Source of the DNA: Chrysemys picta bellii
Taxonomy: Eukaryota > Chordata > Testudines > Emydidae
NCBI RefSeq assembly: GCF_011386835.1
Contig: NC_088800.1
Location: 79,548,981-79,612,980, forward strand
Direction of reading: 5' to 3'
DNA: 64,000 nt
Shown in pieces: positions 1-12,369 of the stretch. Both the position numbers and the translations under genes were made by a program. How positions within the stretch are numbered: the stretch's first letter is position 1; every line of letters starts with the position of its first letter. The notes beneath the pieces were generated by a model, which saw only the letters and a program-made list of their open reading frames with translations, did no database searches and was not told the origin of the DNA.

Positions 1-460
1 GAAAGCCAGGGCTTGACAAGAGCGTGGAGTCCCAATGTAAATGCTTTCTGATGCCTGCTCCCCTCATCCCACGGCCATTTTTGCCTGATTTTAGAGCCAA
101 GTCTAGCGCTCCCAATGAGGCTGGTTGTGGTTTTTTGTAACCCCCCCCCGGTAGTATGAGTTCACATTTCCCTATTTTTCACTTGCTTTTTGGGGCTCAG
201 GGACCCTTCCCCCACACATTTATGGGGCTGAAGCCAAATGAAAAACGCCCAGCAAAAGGACTGAAAGACGAGAGTCAGGGAAGTCGCCCACAGTTCCCTG
301 CCTCCAACCCTCTCCCTGCTCTTCCTGTCTCAGTCTGTCACCAGGCTGCCAATATGGACATTTCCTCTTTCATTTCCTGTTTCTATTTTAAAACATTCAC
401 ATCACAAAGCAGCCAGAGCATACAGGTCAATATGGCCTTGAAAATCCAGATAGGCCAGAG

Positions 461-671
461 CAGGGGTTCTCAAACTGGGGGTCGGGAGGTTATTGCATGG
501 GGGGGGGGTTCGCGAGCTGCCAGCCTCCACCCCCAAGCCCAGCTTTGCCTCCAGCATTTATAATGGTGTTAAATATATAAAAAAAGTGTTTTTGATTTAT
601 AAAGAGGGTCGCACTTGGAGGCTTGCAGTGTGAAAGGGGTCACGTCCAGTACAAAAGTTTGAGAACCACTG
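461..671. mobile_element. hAT-type MITE
   Basis: The element has terminal inverted repeats of the CAGGGGTTCTCAAACTGGG / AGTTTGAGAACCACTG kind. It is flanked by an imperfect 8-bp target duplication, GGCCAGAG (453-460) and GGCTAGAA (672-679), with 6 of 8 bases matching. The 8-bp duplication and CAG..CTG ends are typical of hAT transposons. There is no coding capacity. Confidence 0.8.
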
Positions 672-1018
672 GGCTAGAATGTGTCTACACATGCTCATGT
701 GCACACGCAGTCCGTTTAGTGATTAGTCCTGCTTCACACAGCAATGAGAGAATGGAAGCCATTTTATATCCCATTCTCGTTTTCCTTTTAGGCTTTTGGA
801 ACACATTAAGCTTTTACAGGAGGCCCGGATGTTTTGCCGACTAACTTTTAGAGTGGTTAAAAACTGTGACTGAAATCTGGTTCGAGAATTGTGGTTGGTC
901 TCCCCTTTCTACCCATTGTCGCCTATAATTACCCTCAAACTCAAACCAACAAGCTTCTCGTGGAAGGACACTGAATTAGCAATGAAAAGCAGAGAAGTGA
1001 AAGCCAGAGTGCACAAAA

Positions 1019-1024
1019 TTTATT
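1019..1024 (-). terminator. RNF216: Candidate distal polyadenylation signal
   Basis: A minus-strand AATAAA lies here (TTTATT on the plus strand), in the AT-rich end of the probable RNF216 3' UTR. No conserved downstream GU-rich element was assessed. Other hexamers exist closer to the stop codon, so this is only the most distal plausible site. Confidence 0.35.
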
Positions 1025-1378
1025 TACAAAAAATTCAAATTACAATATGATACAGGGACTTTTTACACACAGAATTAGAACAGTTTTCTACCAGAGGGTA
1101 AAGAAAAATATTATTTTTTTTAATAAACGACCTATTCATTTTCAGCTATTGTTATACAAAGTCGCGGAACATGCACAATCTGTCTTTACAAGGTTGGGTT
1201 GTTTTAATATAATGTTTTGCTAAGTGCAAATACCAAATTTCTCTCTCCACCTTTAAGGCAAGTAAAATAGGACACTGCAATTAATCATAAAAAGTACCAG
1301 TCATAACATTGATGTGGGCCCACAAGACACACCTCCCCGTCTCCCTTTGAAGAACATTGGGGTTTCAAAGGGGGCAAA

Positions 1379-1640
1379 GGGTATGTCTACACTGTAAAAA
1401 GGCCTGCAGCAGCAACTTTCAGAGCTCGGGCTCTCGGGGCTCCAAACAGCAGTGTAGATGTTCAGGTGCGGGCTGGAGCCTGGGCTCAGAAACTCAGTGA
1501 GGGAGGAGGGTCTTAAATCCTGGCCTCCAGCCCATGTCTGAACAGGTACCCTGCTATTTTGAGCCCTGAGAGCCCGTGTCAGTTGACCCAGGCTCCGAGA
1601 CTTGCTGTGGTGGGTCTTATTTTGCAGGGTAGATGTACCC
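1379..1640. mobile_element. Harbinger-like MITE
   Basis: The ends are inverted repeats of about 21 bp (GGGTATGTCTACACTGTAAAA on the left, and a right end whose complement begins GGGTACATCTACCCTG). The flanking trinucleotides are AAA and ATA, so a TWA target duplication is not clean. The same terminal motif occurs in other MITEs of this window. It lies in the probable RNF216 3' UTR. Confidence 0.6.
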
Positions 1641-4600
1641 ATAAAAACACCAGGTAAGTCCAAAACATGGCATTTTCTGTTTTTAATTGCGCAGGAAATG
1701 GTTTGTTCTTTAAGCCGAGAAACATCCCCATTAACCCAACTGATGCTAGAAGACAATGTAGGGCTCTAAAATCACCAGTTAGGATGACAGGGAAGGAGAG
1801 GCCCCACATTTCTCTGCAGGGCAATTCCTAGTCCAGTTTTTCCTTTGTGACAGGAGCCCCAGCATAGAGCCGGAAAGGACCGAAAGGTGAAATGCTGGGT
1901 GAAGAGCTGATCTGATCTCTCCAGACTCTGGAGCTGCCCACAGGACTTGATGTTGGTTTCATACAATGGGCACTGATTTCTCTCCTCGCAGACACAAAAT
2001 GGACCCTCACCATTGTGACAGGAGAAAGAATTCTCTCCTTCCCCTCAGCAAGGCCGCCCTAGGACCTCCAATGGAGAGAGACATCAAGCACGCACAGACT
2101 ACAGGAACATGTCAGCGAGGACTCACCACCACTGCACCTTCCCCAAACACTACCTAGGGGGGACCCTGCTTCCCTTTAGCATGGAGATGGGAAAATCAGG
2201 CTTGCCGTGCGCCATCAAATCCAGAGGGTACAAAGTTTGCTCATGTAGTAGGAACCAATGCTTACCTTTAACAACGACTAAAAACTGGTCAAGTACAGAC
2301 ACGAGACCTCCCTTGGTTACTCTGCCTACTGCCTCTCCTCCCATTTCCAGCCTTTCCCTGCGCAGGCGAATATATATATAAAAGCCAGGAGTTTGAGCCA
2401 GGCCATTATTTTTGTTAATGGGCTATACTCTAGGGTTTCAATATGGCTGTGTGCAAATGGCCACATCACTTCTAATTTTGCACGGTGATAAGCATTTGCT
2501 AGTCTATGGTCAAGCACTGAGGCTGAAATTCGCTTGAGTGATTGGCACAGTACAGTAGAATCCAAACGCTCATGCTGTCCAAGCAGTTTTGCTGAACTCC
2601 GACTGACACAGGGGAACTAAAAAAAAGTAGTAACTACCGTATAAAATTGAATCTTTCCACCCAAATTGGCAAGACACCATAAAATTAAACCTAACAAAAA
2701 TTACAGAGAGTTGGTACCACCACCCACTTCAAAGATATGGCTCAGTTGAGAGTGGTGGGTCTGGTTGTTTCCAGCTCTTTACTGCGGTGACAGACGTTCA
2801 CTACAGGAGTTTATTGTATCTATGGAGAGAGACGCGCACATATGGCCAAAGATTCATAACCTCACATTTTTAACTGGCGAGTGCTTCCTGCTATGAAACC
2901 ATCCCCGAATAGTCTCTTCTACTGTAACTGCACATGCAGGAATAGGGGGAAGTATAGGGAAAAGCAATTTATATTTAACTGGATTTGAAGGAACAGTAAT
3001 TGTGCTTGATAAGCAGAGTATTCAAGAGTCCTTGTGCAACACACTTGAAGAATGAAGGACACAGACTCCCCAAAGGCACTGGGTATTAGAATTAGTACCT
3101 GCTTCATCTGAGGCTTTCAAAGAGCAATTGCTTTATTTAGGAAGTACGTGAATGGCGACGAGGAGGCGGCACTCACTCCATGGGCCAGGTTTGTTTGGAT
3201 AAAGGCCACAGCCATGGTTTGGAAAGCCATCAAGATTTCCCATTCTCCTGTTCCTCAAATACTTCTATTAGCTGTACCAGCACCACCAGCATGCTAAGGT
3301 GACCACCAGCATCCTGCCAGGGGAAGTACTTTCTTCAGACGGCCTTTAGGATGTCAGCTGAAGCCAGTTCCTAAGCCAACAAGCTGTTTCAGCTACAGTG
3401 TTCTCCCCACCCACAATGAGGAACTGAACCTCACCCCTTCCAACAAGATTCCAGATAAACTTCTTATCAGACTGAGGAAGTCTATGAGATGAGCATTTTG
3501 CAAAGGCAGCAGCCCTTCGTCAGGAGATGTTCCATGCTGCTTAGAGATGTAGCTGTTAGCAATACGTCTGAAGCATCCTACAGGAGACACCGACTGGGCT
3601 TTCCTGTACCCATGTTCATGCTATTACTTATTTTTTTTAAAAAAAAACCAACCCTCCCAAGGGACTTGACCCCTTTTTTCTTTACACTTTGTAAAACCAG
3701 ACAATGGACTATCCAGTAACAGGGGTCAGGGCTTTTCTGCTCATGTCTCAGGATAAAATGAAGGGCCAGCTGACAAAGGCAAAATTCACCCCACCCTGCC
3801 ACTCCTGGATGCCTGATTGGACTACTTCCTTAAGACCCAGCATCATGCCTCTAGCCTCCCAGCTGAGTGAGGAAAAAAAGAAAAGACTCCTCCTGAAATA
3901 CATTAGCCTTATTCCTTAATGGGCTAGATCGGTCACAGGATAGCATGCGGAGCACCATCTCTGGAGCGAGAGCCGAGGTGGATTGGCACTACTCCTCAAT
4001 TCAATTAGACGAGACACACAGCTAAGCTCCACCTCCAGTGCGGGCACTGACCGGTTAGAGGGAAGGCAGGATCTCCGCTCTGTGCACGAGGCGCGGGAGG
4101 GATGGCACGTTCCAGGCATGTTCTTGAAGCAGGGTATGATGCGGTGGGACTCGCTCTGCACACACAGCTGCCTCTGCGCTGTGGGAGCCTCTCGAAGGAG
4201 AAGGCATGTGGCCGAACCCTTTCAACTGAACTACTGAGAAACTGCAAAGTGCACACACCCAATCTGCCCTCCATCCCTGTCCCAAACATGGTGTGTCAAC
4301 ATACCTGCCCATGGCTACTGAGGGGATCGTTCGGTATAAGGTGCAGATTTAAACCTGAATAAAAACCAGCTGAGCAGCATTCGGTAACCCACTACGTCCC
4401 CTAGGCTATTTTTTAAATTAAGAAGTCTTAGCAGCAATGTCAACAAATAGTTAACGGTGTGGTTATTAATGCTACATGGGCAACAGCACTTGACAACCCG
4501 GAACAAACAGTTAACAGGGCATCTCTCAGCCTATACATAACACCTGGGTGTGGAGAAATTGTATCAGCTCCCAAAAGTATGAAAACACCCACTGTGCAAG

Positions 4601-4937
4601 GGACAATCCCCCTACTGATAGCAATGTCCTCCTCGCAGCCCAGCCAGGTATTGCTCGCTGCCATATTCCTCCCGAGAGTACACGCTACCCATGACAGCAC
4701 AGGCAGCCACCCTCATGTGCCCTCCTCCTGCCACTGCCAGTCACAGACTTCACAGCGCCCTGGTTCACTGCCTGCTCAATGCTCAAAGAGACGCTGTTTG
4801 CAGAGAGGGACTATGGAGAGTAGCAAGAGGGCAAATCTGACACAATAGAGAGGCAAGGCAGACACCTGTAAAGAAATCTGGGGTGTTAACTTGCAGGGAG
4901 GGAAATCAGAAGAGGGGAGATTAATTTGATCTGGTTC

Positions 4938-4960
4938 CTAACAACAACAACAACAACAAA
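4938..4960. repeat. Short (AAC)n microsatellite
   Basis: A run of ACA triplets lies within the probable 3' UTR. Simple repeat; no further structure seen. Confidence 0.7.
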
Positions 4961-5525
4961 TACCAGTTTGGGGGACAACTGTGTGATGAAGTGGTTGGTT
5001 TTTTTAACTAGATGACCGCATTTATGGAAGGATATTCTGATAGTCTCATCCTCCACCCCGTTTTTTAAAAAAGCTCTGTTCCTACCAGTCACTACAGGAA
5101 GTGTGCGTGTGTGTGTGTTGGGGGAAGGTTTGTGCCTGCAAAGCTGTAGCTCTGGCATAAAACTTACCCATTTGACATAGGCAGCGTCAAGCCTTCCACC
5201 CCATCCTTCACTTCTTTCACATCCCTCACTTGGCTTGTTCGTCTGCAGCCAGACCACAATGCTGTCCCAGAGTCACACACTGCTCCCAGTTCAAGCCAGC
5301 CAGAGGTTGCTCCTTAACTCAGGTCACAGGGAAAGCAGGAGCGAGCCTGATTGCCTAAAGGAGTTTGCCACACTGCTTCTTAAAGGAAAACTGTTTCTCC
5401 TAAGCATCCCTTTGGCTAAGCTCAGCAGTATTACAGTTTGAAGTCTTCCCAAGCTGATTAAACGGATTTTTTCAGAAGTTTATTAAATGCGTCGAAAGGG
5501 GTATTTTGCTGCTTACCCTAGAACT

Positions 5526-5760
5526 GGAGGTGAAGTTTCCAGCTCGGTTAGACATACCCGCACCACCTCTGATTGAGCTACCATGCATGTGGCACGAGCA
5601 GCAGGATGGGCGAGCGGCTCGGAGAACGCTCCCATCCGAGACTCTAGACGTGCTCGGGCAGCCCGTTACTCATGCTGCTGTGGCTACGTTGCCATTTTTA
5701 GCGCACTAGCTTGATGAAGCTAGTGGAGGTATGTCTACACCGACTGGAAAGTACACCTCC
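5526..5760. mobile_element. Fold-back MITE with arms of about 53 bp
   Basis: The sequence at 5526-5580 is an imperfect inverted copy of 5708-5760; both arms contain the GTATGTCTA-type Harbinger MITE motif. A transcript through it would form a long hairpin. No coding capacity. It lies within the probable RNF216 3' UTR. Confidence 0.6.
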
Positions 5761-6897
5761 CGATCTAGACAGCATCTCTGCAAATCAGTTTCCAGCCCAT
5801 TTTAAAGTGATTTAAACATGCATGAAAAGCTTTGGGCCCAGGGTTTCAGAGCTGGATGTGTGCACAGTGTATGTATACAGCTACCAGGCTTGCATGCACA
5901 GCAGCACTAAGGGTACGCAATCGGTTACTGCAACGGGGGGCATGCAGTTTAGCCCATATGCAACTCTGAATCTGGGCCTTCATGTTTATCTTCTGAACAA
6001 TTTGTATGTTTCTACCGACTGTTATAACCAAGGTTTTCATAAATGACTAGTGATTATGCGTGCCCAACTTGAGACACTGAAAAGGGCCCTGTGTTTCAGG
6101 AAGTATTGGCCACTCGTCCTCTGAAAAATCATGCCCCTTTAAGGTGTCTCATGCTAGGCACTCAAAATCAAGCATCAAGCATCACTTCTGAAAGTTGTGG
6201 CTTACAAAACTAAGCCAGTGGTTTGTAGCCTCTTTCTTTGAGCTGCTATGCAGTGGCATGAGTGGTACTTCGCAGCAAGATGGCTTCTGCCTCCTAGCAC
6301 TGGACTCTTACCAGGACTGGCACTTCAGGGCTATTGCAGATCACAGTAAAAATTTGGGACTATTCTCTGAGGGATAATCAGTCCTGATGCTCAGATTCAC
6401 CCCTTTTCCCCAATATTATCCAGGCGTGAAGGAAGACACAGCTGAAATCTTATCAGCATCTGAATAATTTCAAGCTTCCCCACCTCACCTTCCCTTCCAG
6501 CTAGCCTTTGCATTAGAGAGAGGGGGGCTGCTTTTGCAGACAGGAAGGTAAGTTTTTGGCACAAGGGGTGGGCTGAATGGCCACATCCCCACATAGCGTC
6601 ACTTCCCTCTCAACGGTTGACTGAACAGCCTTTGTGAAACAGAAAGGCCCTCAGAGATCCCCTGGCCTGAACTGTGCAGCCTCTTATTGCTCCAAAGGCT
6701 GGGCAGCATGGTTAGAAGATTCAGGAGAACCAAATGTTGAATTACAAAGATTTAAATACTGTGCGTGTAGGGGGAGGGGAATCGAGATCTGTTCCCCTTG
6801 CATCTGGCTGAAATGATGGGGGACAGAGGGGAGGGTGGTGGTGGGGCCAATGTGGCTTCTCCCTGCAGACTCCATTACTAGTGCTGTTTGAACCAGA

Positions 6898-7217
6898 TCA
6901 GAACCGATGCCGAGGCTGTGGACCAAAGTGCATAGGCAAGTTGTGCTCCAGCTGAACATTGATCTGGGGGAAATCGTAGTTCATCCGCATGTTAGGCAGT
7001 GGGGGCACGTATGGGGCAGGGATGGGTCCTATGTTCAGGGGTATGTTGTTGTACAGCGGGCGGACAGGAGGCAGCGGGAAGGGTGGATGCACAAAGGGAT
7101 AAGGGGGCATTCGGGGCTGATGGAGGTTCTGAGGGACTGGTCTTGGGATGACTTCAACTCTCTGGATTTTCTCCACAGGCTTTTCCACAGGAGGGCCGAT
7201 CCTCTTGAAACTGCTTT
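6898..7217 (-). CDS. RNF216: RNF216 last coding exon (proline-rich C-terminus)
   Basis: This exon encodes the C-terminal tail of the RBR E3 ubiquitin ligase RNF216 (TRIAD3). It starts after a good minus-strand acceptor (pyrimidine-rich, ending CAG at 7218-7220). Its first two bases complete a Gly-Glu junction with exon 12300-12369. The peptide runs through FKRIGPP, then EKPVEK, then a long proline-rich stretch with motifs such as [17 protein letters not shown] and [11 protein letters not shown]. It ends in [11 protein letters not shown] with the stop codon at 6898-6900. The ending matches the vertebrate RNF216 C-terminus as I remember it. The tail has no catalytic residues and probably serves as a binding region. 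The assignment is firm; only recalled family sequence was used for comparison. Confidence 0.96.
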
Positions 7218-9232
7218 CTGCAAAGAAATTAAAAAGAAATTAGAAAGACCCCAGGCTGGAGCAGAAATCCCCTCCTCTGTTCACAGGGAGGTTCTTCAGT
7301 TCCAGCTGTGGGACCGTGCGCTGTTCGTGTAAGGAGCGACTTTGAGCTCTAGCAAGAAGCAGGCATGGTGCGGACAGGCGCAGCTCTACCACTGCATTTG
7401 GATTCTTGGCTTGCAGCGCTTCCACCCTTCTAGCACTGAGGTTATGGGCAGAGGCTTCCAGTTGTGTCAACTCTGATGGCAGCACGGAGTAACCCCTGGC
7501 TCAAGAGAGAACAGTTATGGACCTACAGCAACTGCGATTCTCCAAGATTTAGTCAGCGTTGATCCCACTGTTGGTGCCCATGTACCATGTGAGAATGGAT
7601 GTTTGAGTAGCAATCTATCAGGGCTAGGCATGCACCCTGGGCCTCTTCACCAGGGCATAAAGGGTGGAGTGGCCACTGTCCTACCTCAGCTAGCACTGGC
7701 TTTGAACTGTAAGGGCTCGGAGGACCCTGAACAGCAGGGATGGAGGGTGTGATTTCCTGCAATATCTTTGGGAGATCTTCGAGTATTAAGTTTATGTATC
7801 ATTGTGGGCCAGTGATTGTATGTAATTCCATAGGGGAGGATGAGCACAGCTCCTCCATGAACTAAGACCAGTGGGGAGTGATTATGCAAATTCACTCAGG
7901 TTGTAACACCACCAGAGAGGTACCACCACCTGGAGAGACTCACATATACTAGTTCAAATTGGATTCTCCAGAGACCAACAGACAAAGGACTTCTTAATAA
8001 ACTGACTCAGGGTCTGCTTTCTGATCCAGCAAAGGGGCAGGACCTTCTGTTCAAGGGGGCTTCCCAATCCTGCCTGGGAAGGGTCGTAAGGCCTTTGGCC
8101 TATTGAAGCCCCCTAAGACTGATGGGTGACCTCTGGGGAGCTTTTAGATGAGTGCAGGAACTTTGTTTCTAATATGTTTTACCTGAAGTGCTTTCACTTT
8201 ACAAATAAGCTTTCTGGCTTATAAAAAAACGACATGGTAACTCATGGCTGCAGGTGACTACGCTGTTCATAAGCCTTCCAAGAGAAAGCAAAGTGCAGAC
8301 GCTGGCCTGTTTAGGCGGTCTGGTCTGGCTTGGCTTGCTGGGGATATTACAGCAAGGCAGAGAACAGTAAAAGACCTTGGTCAGGAGGGAGAGAGCCCAA
8401 GAGAGGTGATGGCTGAGGAGCCAGGGCGGGTACCTGTGGTAGATCAAGAGAGGGCAATGCAGGTGCAATTCCCCTGAACTGTGGCACAGGGATCCACACT
8501 GACAACAGCTTGAAGAACTACGGTTACAAGAGGGAATTAACCATTCTCTCTCCTTTGAGTACCTGTCAGCGTGGATCCCACTATAGGTGACTGGCAAGCA
8601 GTATCCTCATTGGACGGTGGGAGTGAGGAGTATCAGCTGGATCAGTGGAACAACTGAAGAATTACTCTGCCAGACTTGGCATCTGCCCTGGTAGCATGTG
8701 CATGAGCAGGGCATAGCATTTCACAGAAAGCTCAGAAGGGTACTCCACATAGGAGCCTTGCAGGTCTCAGATTATCACTTTCTGAAGCAGGAGACAGATG
8801 CGGCCTGTGCCCTGGTGGAGTGCACTTTGATGTTCAGAGGGAGAAGCACTCCGGCCAGCTGATAGCAGGTGGAAATGCACTACGTTATCCACACGGAGAT
8901 TCTCTGGGATAAGATGGGTTGGCCGTTGGATGAGTCAGAAACAGCCACGAAGAAGCGGGAAGGCAGCGTTGGTCCTATGAAGGTCTGTAACACTTTGGAT
9001 AGGTCCAGGTGTGAATTTCTTTTCTCCCGGTATTGAGTATGGCTTGGGGAGAAGACTGGCAAGGTAATGAACTGGTTCAAGTGAAAAACTGAGAACACCT
9101 TGTCACTACAGAAGAATGTTTAATGTGGTCTGGTCAGGAGAGCTTGAAGTTCACTGATTCTGAATTGAGGAAATGACCACTAGAAAGACCATCCTGAAGG
9201 TAAGGTTGGGTATGAAGCATTCCGACAGCCAG

Positions 9233-9488
9233 TCATCCAAGTACAGGTAGATACAGATTCCCTGCCTCGATAAATGCGCTGCCACTACTGGCAGACATTT
9301 TGTGAATATACTGTGCTGTGCAGAGTCCGAAGGGCAGAACCCCGTATGGATAATGATTGGGCCCCACCGAGAATCTGAGGTACTTCCTGTGGGCCAGATG
9401 GGTCGCTACGTGGAAGTATGTATCCTGCAAGTTGGTAGCCATGAGTCAGTCTGGAACTTGGAGAGACTGAATGATGGCGGCAAGCCAT
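9233..9488 (-). pseudogene. DIRS reverse transcriptase fragment
   Basis: This fragment has the family-typical NLQDTYFHVATHLAHRKYL block, then PYGVLPFGLCTA. The YxDD-type active-site segment is not present as an intact motif in this frame, and the next segment (SASSGSAFIEAG) is degenerate. A second frame is open over 9285-9488, consistent with frameshift decay. It cannot make an active enzyme. It belongs to the DIRS element at 7495-9905. Confidence 0.65.
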
Positions 9489-9489
9489 T

Positions 9490-9743
9490 GGGCAGGTCTA
9501 CACTACAGCTGGAATCGACACTGTGAGATCGATCCACTGGCAGGCGATTTAGTGGGGCTGCCAAATCGACTACAGATCGCTCTCCAGTCGACCCCTGTAC
9601 TCTACCCCCTACGAGAAGAGTAAGGTAAGTCGACTGGAGACTTTCTCCCGTCGATCGACCCCGCAGTAACTCGACCTAAGGTACGTCAACTCCAGCTATG
9701 TTATTCACGTAACTGGACTTACCGCGGTAGTGTAGACATAGCC
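9490..9743. mobile_element. Harbinger-like MITE inside the DIRS remnant
   Basis: Terminal inverted repeats (GGGCAGGTCTACACTAC on the left; right end GTAGTGTAGACATAGCC) bracket a sequence rich in TCGAC/GTCGA motifs. It resembles the units at 17847-18141 and 33624-33873. The right flank is TTA but the left flank is ATT, so the 3-bp duplication has decayed or my left boundary is off by one. Confidence 0.65.
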
Positions 9744-9905
9744 TTAGTATCCTGAACCTGAGAGACTGTATGTGTATTTGTGGAGTCTCCTTGGGTTTAG
9801 GATAGAACACAGTTGTCTTCTCAACCCCCTCCCTTCAGAATAAGGAAATGAGTAGAGGCCTCTTCCCCTGGATTCTGTTGGAACCTCCTCTGTGGGCTCC
9901 TAGAT

Positions 9906-10115
9906 CACTGGTTCTCAAACTTTTCGGCATCCTGCCCCCTTTTTAATTTTCGAGAAACCCTCACGCCGCCCACCTCTCCTTTAGCATCATCCAACCCCCC
10001 TTTAAACAAATTCAATTAGTAATTTAAACCCCCTGCTCCTTGTCCCCTGACCACCCCCTCCCGGGACCCCACATCCTATCCAACCTCCCATGCTCCTTGT
10101 CCCCTGTGTGCTGCA
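9906..10115. mobile_element. hAT element fragment (one end only)
   Basis: It begins with CACTGGTTCTCAAAC, a hAT-type terminus, and continues into a C-rich body with repeated CTCCTTGTCCCCTG. No matching right end was found, so the element is truncated. Confidence 0.5.
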
Positions 10116-10319
10116 GGATTCTGGCTTGTCCACTAGCAGGATCTTAGAGCTAAGTCTCTCCAGGGTCTGAAGAGACCTCCATGGATTGTTCCAGAAGCTG
10201 GAGTCTGAGCCATGCATCTCACACACCCTCAGGGAAAGTGACAGGCACAGGGAGCATCTGCTAGGTATGGCGACTCTAGACAGAAGGCGTGCTCACTGTG
10301 TCTAGCTTTGAAAAGGATC

Positions 10320-10598
10320 CAGCGGTTTGCAAACTGTGGGTCGGGACCCCAAAGTGGGTCACGACCCCGTTTTAATGGGATCCCCAGGGCTGGTGTTCGA
10401 CTTGCCGGGGCCTGGGTCTGAAGCCAGAAGTCTGAGCCCCACCGCCCAGGGCTGAAGCTCTCAAGCTTTAGCTTTGCCCCCTTCCCCCCGCCCGGGGTGG
10501 AGGGACTCGGTCTTCGGTCCCACTTCCCAGGGTCGTGGAGTAATTTTGATGTTGTTGTCAGAAGCGGGTTGCAGTGAAATGAAGTTTGAGAAACCCTG
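10320..10598. mobile_element. hAT-type MITE
   Basis: The ends are CAGCGGTTTGCAAACTG and TTTGAGAAACCCTG, imperfect hAT-type inverted repeats. The 8-bp flanks do not match, so the duplication has decayed or one end is misplaced. No coding capacity. Confidence 0.55.
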
Positions 10599-10606
10599 GA
10601 TTAGCC

Positions 10607-12299
10607 CATCACAGGATGGGCAGGACTTGAAGCCTACAATTTCGAGTTTGCCAGGCTAAGGAGCCCTGTGGGAGATGTGTGGGTGTACAGAGGGTCTAGC
10701 CATCAATATGTGGTCCAGACAAGTCGATAGGATTACAGCGGTTGAAGATCATAGAAGTTCTGAATAGTTCAGGTTTACAGAAAATTTAGTCAAAGCTTCC
10801 AACTAGCAGGTCGGGCACTTGCTAGGCTTTGTCTTGCTGCCAAGGGCTGTAAGAGGGAAATGGGAGAGAGGCAGTGTCCACCCTGCCCTGTATGCACAAG
10901 GAACGCACATGTTCAGCCCTGCTAACACTGCTCCTCAAATTTCCGGTCTTGCATGCATGAGGCACATGCAACCCTAAAATAGGATCTACAGACACATACT
11001 CTGCAAAGAACACTGATTTTTAATTACCTCCTTTGTTGGATGACAACAACTCTCAGAGAGCTGCTCTGGTTTTAGGAGGTGCTGAGAGGCACTGGCATGC
11101 CTATTAGAGCTTTGCAGAGAAGAGCATGGCATATCAGCATTACACTGTTTTTGAATCTGTAGCGGTCAGATACCGAAGGAATTTTCTGCTCTTCCAGAGT
11201 CCCCTCCCAGCTGCTCCCAGAGAATATCTAAATACACAGGACTGTAGACTCCTCTCCCCTTCCAGACCCCAACCGTATGGGTAGAACCCCCTAGGCTCCA
11301 GTGCAGGGAATCCCTCACCCCACACAACTGTCCAGGCCCTGCACAGTTTAGGTTTGGACAATGAGGAGTACAAGGGGAGGCCCTAGTTGGGAGACACTAG
11401 TTTTGTGGCTTTCCCTCAATTTGGTTCCTAATTCATCTTCATTTAGGTCTTCTGAACTTCCTCCATGGCTTCCTGCCTTTGTTTTCATTTAATTTTGAAG
11501 ACCAGAATCTGTCAGAATTCAGATAATTTAGTTAAAAGGCACAATAGATTTTTGGACTGAGAAGTCTGACTTTCCTCTCCCTCTTCCTCAGCCGTGAGGA
11601 GCCTCTGTTTTCTCTCCCACACTGTCCAAGAACGGGCGAGTGGCATAGTCTCCTGCCCTGAGTGGCCCACAAGCTGGAGCAACGGTGAGGCACAGACATT
11701 TTCAACCAGTGTCATTTAGGCCTTTTCTGACCACCCCCAGGGTTAACGGCTTCAGCTCTAGAAGACACCCCAGCAAAGATCCCGGTGCCCTGTCTATACT
11801 AGCATTTCCACCACTGGCAACGCAAGGGTGAAAATCCTTGCACAGAGACAACCTTTGGGGTCATATATTGTAGTCATCCCCCTTCTGGCTAAGGGACAGA
11901 AAATATTTCCTTTAGAAACAACTGAAAACTCCTTAAGCTAAAGTGGTCACTTGAGAGACAGTGCACACCCTTCTGAGGCAATCCCAATATTTAACAAGAT
12001 AAGAGGACCAGAAAACAAACTAGTTCCTGCACAGCAGATCAGAGCCATTACCTACTATGGACACAGGTGGGGCAGTTAGAAGTTTTTGTACAATATGAAA
12101 CCAACAAACTTCTGTAGCAATACTCCAAATGAGATTTATGGGAGTGTTATTACAAGGGAATCTGCAAAGAGCCTGGCCTTTGAAGATGCAACTAGGGACC
12201 AGAGACTCACCAGCAGCTTAGAAGCTCTTGCTCTCTCCTGGTGCCTCTACAATCCACCCTGGATCGCCAGTTTTGTATGAGGGCAATTACATGACCTAC
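10607..12299. other. RNF216 intron sequence without recognised features
   Basis: This part of the last RNF216 intron (7218-12299) shows no exon, RNA gene or repeat that I can name. Its open frames lack family motifs. Confidence 0.5.
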
Positions 12300-12369
12300 C
12301 TCCATTTTTCTTCTTTTGCTCCTCTTCAGCCTCCTTCTGAATCTCCTGGATTATTTTCTCATCATCTTC
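12300..12369 (-). CDS. RNF216: RNF216 penultimate coding exon (charged linker)
   Basis: This 70-nt exon codes for EDDEKIIQEIQKEAEEEQKKK followed by Asn-Gly, a strongly charged, probably helical linker between the catalytic RING2 region and the proline-rich tail of RNF216. The minus-strand acceptor is a T-rich tract ending TTTAG (12370-12371 complementary to AG). The donor is GTAGGT at 12294-12299. The reading frame joins in phase 0 to the upstream exon, which ends at Asp-Pro-Thr, and leaves one extra base that is completed by the exon at 6898-7217. It is too short to stand out as an open reading frame by length; it was identified from its splice sites and the family sequence. Confidence 0.94.

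Larger units (their letters stand above)
1000..6897 (-). other. RNF216: Probable RNF216 3' untranslated region
   Basis: The region directly downstream of the RNF216 stop codon is non-coding. It ends, in this reading, near a minus-strand AATAAA at 1019-1024, in an AT-rich stretch that resembles the end of a long vertebrate 3' UTR. Other minus-strand AATAAA hexamers occur (for example near 5479, 3131 and 2811), so a shorter UTR is possible. Two Harbinger-like MITEs lie within it (1379-1640 and 5526-5760). The extent is inference; RNA data would be needed to fix the cleavage site. Confidence 0.4.
7495..9905 (-). mobile_element. Degraded DIRS-type retroelement
   Basis: The minus strand at about 9233-9442 encodes a reverse-transcriptase remnant with the motifs NLQDTYFHVATH and YGVLPFGL, which match the catalytic-domain surroundings of DIRS/Ty3-like reverse transcriptases. 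The flanks at about 7500-7600 and 8500-8620 resemble, in weakened form, the terminal and internal complementary repeats of the better preserved DIRS derivative at 46795-47894. Stops and frameshifts break all frames. A MITE (9490-9743) has inserted in it. The outer limits are approximate. Confidence 0.6.

Noticed and set aside
156..563. 135-codon plus frame near the left edge
   Set aside because: Ends inside the hAT MITE at 461-671 and has no recognisable motif.
9490..9743. Possible regulatory palindrome rich in GTCGAC
   Set aside because: Explained by a Harbinger-like MITE found in several other places in the window.
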